45,933 nucleotides of DNA from a bacterium (GTDB lineage: Bacteria; Zhuqueibacterota; QNDG01; JAGLOF01): NCBI GenBank assembly GCA_016934955.1, contig JAFGRY010000002.1:1-45933 (forward strand). The letters run 5' to 3'. The first letter of the stretch is position 1. Each line of letters opens with the position of its first letter. The position numbers and the translations under genes are program-made. The notes beneath the pieces are model-generated. The model was not told the origin of the DNA, did no database searches, and was given only the letters and a program-made list of their open reading frames with translations. Positions 43,219 to 45,933 of this stretch are shown here, in pieces.

Positions 43219-44520
43219 CTACTTAATAAGCGAGTACTTTGTGTAAAAGGTTCGCCCACCGGTCTGCAGTATAAAGAAATACATTCCGGTGCCGACTACA
43301 TTACCATGCTCATTTCTCCCATCCCAATGAACTTGATGCCTTCCGGAAGGCTGTGTGCCGGTTACTAATGTTCTAACGACCGCACCACGGATATTGACCA
43401 CTTTCAAATCCACCTTTCCGGCTTCGGCAATCTGAAAGGAAATCGAAGTTCCCGGATTGCCGGGGTTTGGGAAACAGTTACCCAGCTTAGATTCGTTCGA
43501 ACCTGTTTCCATCAGATTTATTGCCAAATCATTACCATCAGGATGTGCCTGATTACCCGTTCCAATAGTGGACGTGGTATTTGATTGCGCCGATCCGCCT
43601 CCATTCCAGGAAGTTACATAATAATAGATAATGTCTCCAAATTTAGAAAGCTCATAATCGTAGTCAGTGTAGGTAGTCACATCATTATTTCTTGTTGCGA
43701 TCTGAGACCAGCTTCCTGAGTTTATCTTCCGATATACCTTATACCCGCATTCATAGTTTACATCTGACCATGATAACTGTGGCGGATTCCCCCAACTGCC
43801 GCTATTTGTCACCATCAAATTGCCGGGGGCAGAAGGTGCTATGGTATTAAAATAATACGTTTTGCTTGTATTGCCATAGGCTGATGAGGTGGTGACAATA
43901 ACGCTGTTCGTACTGTTCGCTAAATCGGCCACTGACATTAGATTTTGATCAACTGTAATGGCGGCGTAATCTTTTTCATAAGTATTCACTATACCGACAT
44001 CTGGATTTATGTCTGTAACCCAGCTCTTGCTGTCAGTATTTGTGTAACTTAAACTTCCTGATCCTGTGTTTGTCACATAAAAGGCATTGTTGTTTGTGCC
44101 TTGACTTAAATATGTAGTCAGTTGCGTGACAGAGAGGGTGGGTGATCCAATATATGCAGCACAAGTTGTGACATTTGCTTCACCAGCACCAACAAAACAT
44201 TCCCAGACATCTACGTCAAAATTTGGATCTGGATGATCAACATAATATTGGTACCATTGTCCACAATTCTGACATGCATAAGTGCCATCATCATTCCAGT
44301 CATCAACACAGGCCTGACATGAAATTGATCCTTCATATCCAAAATTATCTTTTGTGACATCTGGCTGGGAAGAACAAGCACTCGTTGTCATACCATTATA
44401 GCCATGAGTGTCACAACACCACCCTAAAGGTGCCGGCGGCTGAAATCCCATCTGCAGCATTCCGAACAGACAGATTGCGAGCAGCATGATTACACTGACC
44501 GATGTTCCTATCTTCTTCAT
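43219..44520 (-). CDS. Secreted cysteine-rich protein with BACON-like, FN3 and T9SS-type C-terminal domains
   Basis: This 433-residue protein starts at 44520, 7 bases after AAGGAG. After a hydrophobic signal, residues 35-120 carry nine cysteines (35, 36, 49, 68, 71, 83, 86, 108, 120), including a CC pair and two CxxC motifs (CQAC, CQNC). I do not recognise this domain. A BACON-like/Ig domain follows (about 125-230), then an FN3 domain (about 232-325, LSWSDVNYECGYKVYRK). The C-terminal sorting domain is of the FlgD/T9SS type (CFPNPGNPGTSISFQI ... GTGMYFFILQTGG). It lies just downstream of genes for a MauE-like protein and a membrane thioredoxin, which suggests its cysteines are handled by them. 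Base composition is visibly A+T-rich. Confidence 0.75.
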   Translation of the reverse strand: MKKIGTSVSVIMLLAICLFGMLQMGFQPPAPLGWCCDTHGYNGMTTSACSSQPDVTKDNFGYEGSISCQACVDDWNDDGTYACQNCGQWYQYYVDHPDPNFDVDVWECFVGAGEANVTTCAAYIGSPTLSVTQLTTYLSQGTNNNAFYVTNTGSGSLSYTNTDSKSWVTDINPDVGIVNTYEKDYAAITVDQNLMSVADLANSTNSVIVTTSSAYGNTSKTYYFNTIAPSAPGNLMVTNSGSWGNPPQLSWSDVNYECGYKVYRKINSGSWSQIATRNNDVTTYTDYDYELSKFGDIIYYYVTSWNGGGSAQSNTTSTIGTGNQAHPDGNDLAINLMETGSNESKLGNCFPNPGNPGTSISFQIAEAGKVDLKVVNIRGAVVRTLVTGTQPSGRHQVHWDGRNEHGNVVGTGMYFFILQTGGRTFYTKYSLIK

Positions 44521-44557
44521 GACGGACTCCTTCACAAAGTATTTTGTTAGTTATACA

Positions 44558-44587
44558 ATCATAGATGTACACTTTTTATCCAATCAA
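44558..44587 (-). promoter_or_regulatory. Possible promoter of the cysteine-rich protein gene
   Basis: On the minus strand TTGATT (44587-44582) and TATGAT (44563-44558) are separated by 18 bp, about 38 bases upstream of the start at 44520. The gap between this gene and the redoxin gene is A/T-rich and 109 bp long. The gene may thus be transcribed separately from the redoxin pair. Confidence 0.4.
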
Positions 44588-44629
44588 CGCAACCACCCCC
44601 TTTCTTCCTGATGAGGCGTCTTGAATGAA

Positions 44630-45220
44630 TTACTTCATGACTGTATTCCCATAGATATGATTCAAAATATCCTGCCGTTTGTCATCGGACAGTACACCCA
44701 CAGTGGATCTGATTACCCGGGCGCTGTCATCGACAAGCACGGTCGTGGGAACGTACTGAATGCCGTAGTCTTTGAGAATGGTTGTGTCAGCCTCGGCATT
44801 GACACCCACAGTGAAATTGAGATTATAGCCATTTGCGTACTGCTGCACCGGTTCCCTGCCACCTTTGGACACGCCTATTACTTCAACAGCGGGATTGTCT
44901 TTCAGTTCATCGGCAAGTTTTCGCCATTGAGGAATGTTGCGCATACACTGGGGACAGGTGAGACTGAAGAAATAAAGCAGCGTCTTCTTGCCCGGCTGCG
45001 TGTAGGTCAGGGTAAATTCAGTATCCTGAAAATCAGTCAGTTTCAGCGGCGTCAGGGTCATGCCGTCGGATATCTCTTTCTGATTCCCTGCCTGCTGCGC
45101 AAACCTGCCGGAAAGTTGCCGCTTGAGAATCATGTTCTGCCTGGCGAGCACAACTACTTCAAAAGCAAACGCGGCGAGAATGAGGTAGAGAAGAATCTGT
45201 ACGTTAGGTGGGCGTTTCAT
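44630..45220 (-). CDS. Membrane-anchored TlpA/redoxin-type thiol-disulfide protein
   Basis: This 196-residue protein starts at 45220, 7 bases after AAGGAG. A single N-terminal membrane segment (about 8-28) anchors a periplasmic thioredoxin fold of the AhpC-TSA/redoxin type. The active-site motif is SLTCPQC, with Cys89 and Cys92, and the cis-proline loop is YVPTTVLVDD. It should reduce or shuffle disulfides in the periplasm. It follows the MauE/DoxX-like gene by 76 bp, a pairing common for MauE-type electron donors. Its likely downstream target is the cysteine-rich exported protein encoded next; that link is inferred from position. Confidence 0.87.
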   Translation of the reverse strand: MKRPPNVQILLYLILAAFAFEVVVLARQNMILKRQLSGRFAQQAGNQKEISDGMTLTPLKLTDFQDTEFTLTYTQPGKKTLLYFFSLTCPQCMRNIPQWRKLADELKDNPAVEVIGVSKGGREPVQQYANGYNLNFTVGVNAEADTTILKDYGIQYVPTTVLVDDSARVIRSTVGVLSDDKRQDILNHIYGNTVMK

Positions 45221-45345
45221 GGAGAACTCCTTGTTAAGAGTGCCTACGAAAAATACGGAAAAAACGGAAACACTGTAGAGAGGGAAGCCGGCAACTTTAT
45301 CTCTTATCCTTCCGGCCTCCGGTCTCCGGTTTCCAGCCTGCGGAT
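45221..45345. repeat. Repeat fragment reaching into the MauE-like gene
   Basis: GCCTACGAAAAATACGGAAAAAACGG (split by mismatches; about 45241-45266) resembles the inner right end of repeat copy A in reverse complement. CCGGCCTCCGGTCTCC (about 45311-45326) is the same run found beside copy A near 27420. The second part lies inside the 3' end of the MauE-like gene and encodes its last residues. Confidence 0.5.
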
Positions 45346-45776
45346 AGCCAGGAATCAAGCGTTGTAGAATACTCATCCTGCACAAAGATAAACCACACCA
45401 CCCCAAACATCACCACATCCCTGATCAGCAGATTGATATCAACCGCCGAATCCATCAATCCTCCGAAGCAGCCGCAGTCAGCGATTTTCGGACCACCCAG
45501 CAGCTGGGGCACAATAGCGACCAGCATCATCAGCAGCATACCGCAGATGCAGAACGCGCTTAAGCGGGTCAGGTAGCCGATCAGCAATGAGATGCCGAAC
45601 ACCAGCTCAAAGACCGGAAACAGCGCCGCAAAGGGCACAGCGAATAGTTCGGGCAGCACATTGAACCGGTAAACCGTTTCGATGAACGGGGTCATGGCGA
45701 GAATCTTGGTAATGCCGGAGAGGATAAATGACGCGCCGATGATGACGCGAAGGAAGAGAACTATCTTTTTCTTCAT
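45297..45776 (-). CDS. MauE/DoxX-family redox-associated membrane protein
   Basis: This 159-residue protein starts at 45776, behind GGAGGTGTC. Four hydrophobic segments fit the MauE/DoxX fold (FLRVIIGASFILSGITKIL at the N-terminus). It carries two cysteine pairs, Cys76/Cys78 and Cys101/Cys103, the latter in DCGCFGG, typical of MauE-like proteins. MauE helps form the disulfides of methylamine dehydrogenase, and relatives are thought to pass electrons across the membrane to thioredoxin-like partners. The downstream redoxin gene fits this. The C-terminal tail GWKPETGGRKDKR is encoded by dispersed repeat sequence and is probably not part of the ancestral protein. Confidence 0.85.
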   Translation of the reverse strand: MKKKIVLFLRVIIGASFILSGITKILAMTPFIETVYRFNVLPELFAVPFAALFPVFELVFGISLLIGYLTRLSAFCICGMLLMMLVAIVPQLLGGPKIADCGCFGGLMDSAVDINLLIRDVVMFGVVWFIFVQDEYSTTLDSWLSAGWKPETGGRKDKR

Positions 45777-45848
45777 GACACCTCCTGTCAAATGAAAGAA
45801 ATGAGAAAGCGTCTGTAAAAGATCGAATGTTGGCGGAATGCGTTCTGG

Positions 45849-45873
45849 CCGCTGACGGTCGGATCGTCAGCGG
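45849..45873. other. Perfect 9-bp inverted repeat upstream of the MauE-like gene
   Basis: CCGCTGACG (45849-45857) and CGTCAGCGG (45865-45873) enclose 7 bases, 73 bp upstream of the start codon. It may be an operator for the redox operon or the 3' hairpin of a gene beyond the window; there is no T-run on either side. Apart from it, 45777-45933 shows nothing recognisable. Confidence 0.4.
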
Positions 45874-45933
45874 TGTGAATGCATCCTGCACCCTTCTCCC
45901 GAACAAAGAGGTGGGATTGATTAAGATTGGTTG

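Noticed and set aside
44621..45367. Open frame of 248 codons opposite the redoxin and MauE-like genes
   Set aside because: The minus-strand proteins are clearly recognisable, so this is a shadow frame.
1..45933. tRNA, rRNA or known riboswitch genes
   Set aside because: Reading the spacers on both strands showed no cloverleaf with a TTC arm, no rRNA signature and no conserved riboswitch core. A covariance-model search was not possible.

Overview
The window comes from a fairly GC-rich Gram-negative bacterium. It shows outer-membrane biogenesis (a TolC-family protein, two Omp85-type barrels, a YdbL-like lipoprotein next to an AsmA/YdbH-like protein). Two exported proteins end in the 'QNYPNPFN' C-terminal sorting domain of type IX secretion (T9SS), and a third ends in a related domain. 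Together these point to the FCB superphylum, probably a lineage such as KSB1, Calditrichota, Zixibacteria or Ignavibacteriota. The phylum is an inference; no rRNA or tRNA gene was seen.

Layout. 1-5.1 kb (- strand): an export operon of a TolC-like channel, a coiled-coil/NEW3 membrane-anchored protein, a STAS protein and an ABC-2 permease, with a TetR-type palindrome upstream and no ATPase or regulator in view. 5.3-7.6 kb: a NUDIX hydrolase, a methyltransferase, remnants of decayed genes and a bifunctional-nuclease-family protein. The NUDIX and nuclease genes have promoter-like hexamers ending 6 nt before the ATG. 7.7-11.5 kb: an NhaC-type antiporter and ComEC. 11.5-12.1 kb: a RAYT-type transposase gene carrying an in-frame 84-bp insertion with a perfect palindrome and an 8-bp target duplication.

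12.2-26.9 kb (- strand): a probable operon of UDP-sugar pyrophosphorylase, MscS channel, AsmA/YdbH-like protein, YdbL-like lipoprotein and a 2717-residue exported protein. That protein has a TolB-type propeller, two TPR arrays and two CHAT protease domains. The first CHAT has lost both catalytic residues (Trp1622, Ser1667); the second keeps them (His2583, Cys2628) at the same 45-residue spacing. 27.5-38.1 kb (+ strand): a TPR/thioredoxin-fold protein without its cysteines, an FG-GAP propeller translationally coupled to an Omp85 protein, an exported M24 peptidase, a second Omp85 protein, RsmE, a YitT-family protein and a DEAD-box helicase. 38.5-39.6 kb: an exported NlpC/P60-like protein.

40.0-45.8 kb (- strand): a MauE/DoxX membrane protein, a membrane-anchored thioredoxin-like protein, a cysteine-rich exported protein, an FG-GAP protein and a BNR/Ycf48-like protein. 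The middle of this block is visibly richer in A+T than the rest of the window. The arrangement suggests a redox module serving secreted substrates. Copies of a dispersed repeat with inverted ends lie at about 27.04-27.40, 38.16-38.29 and 39.65-40.02 kb, and fragments lie elsewhere.
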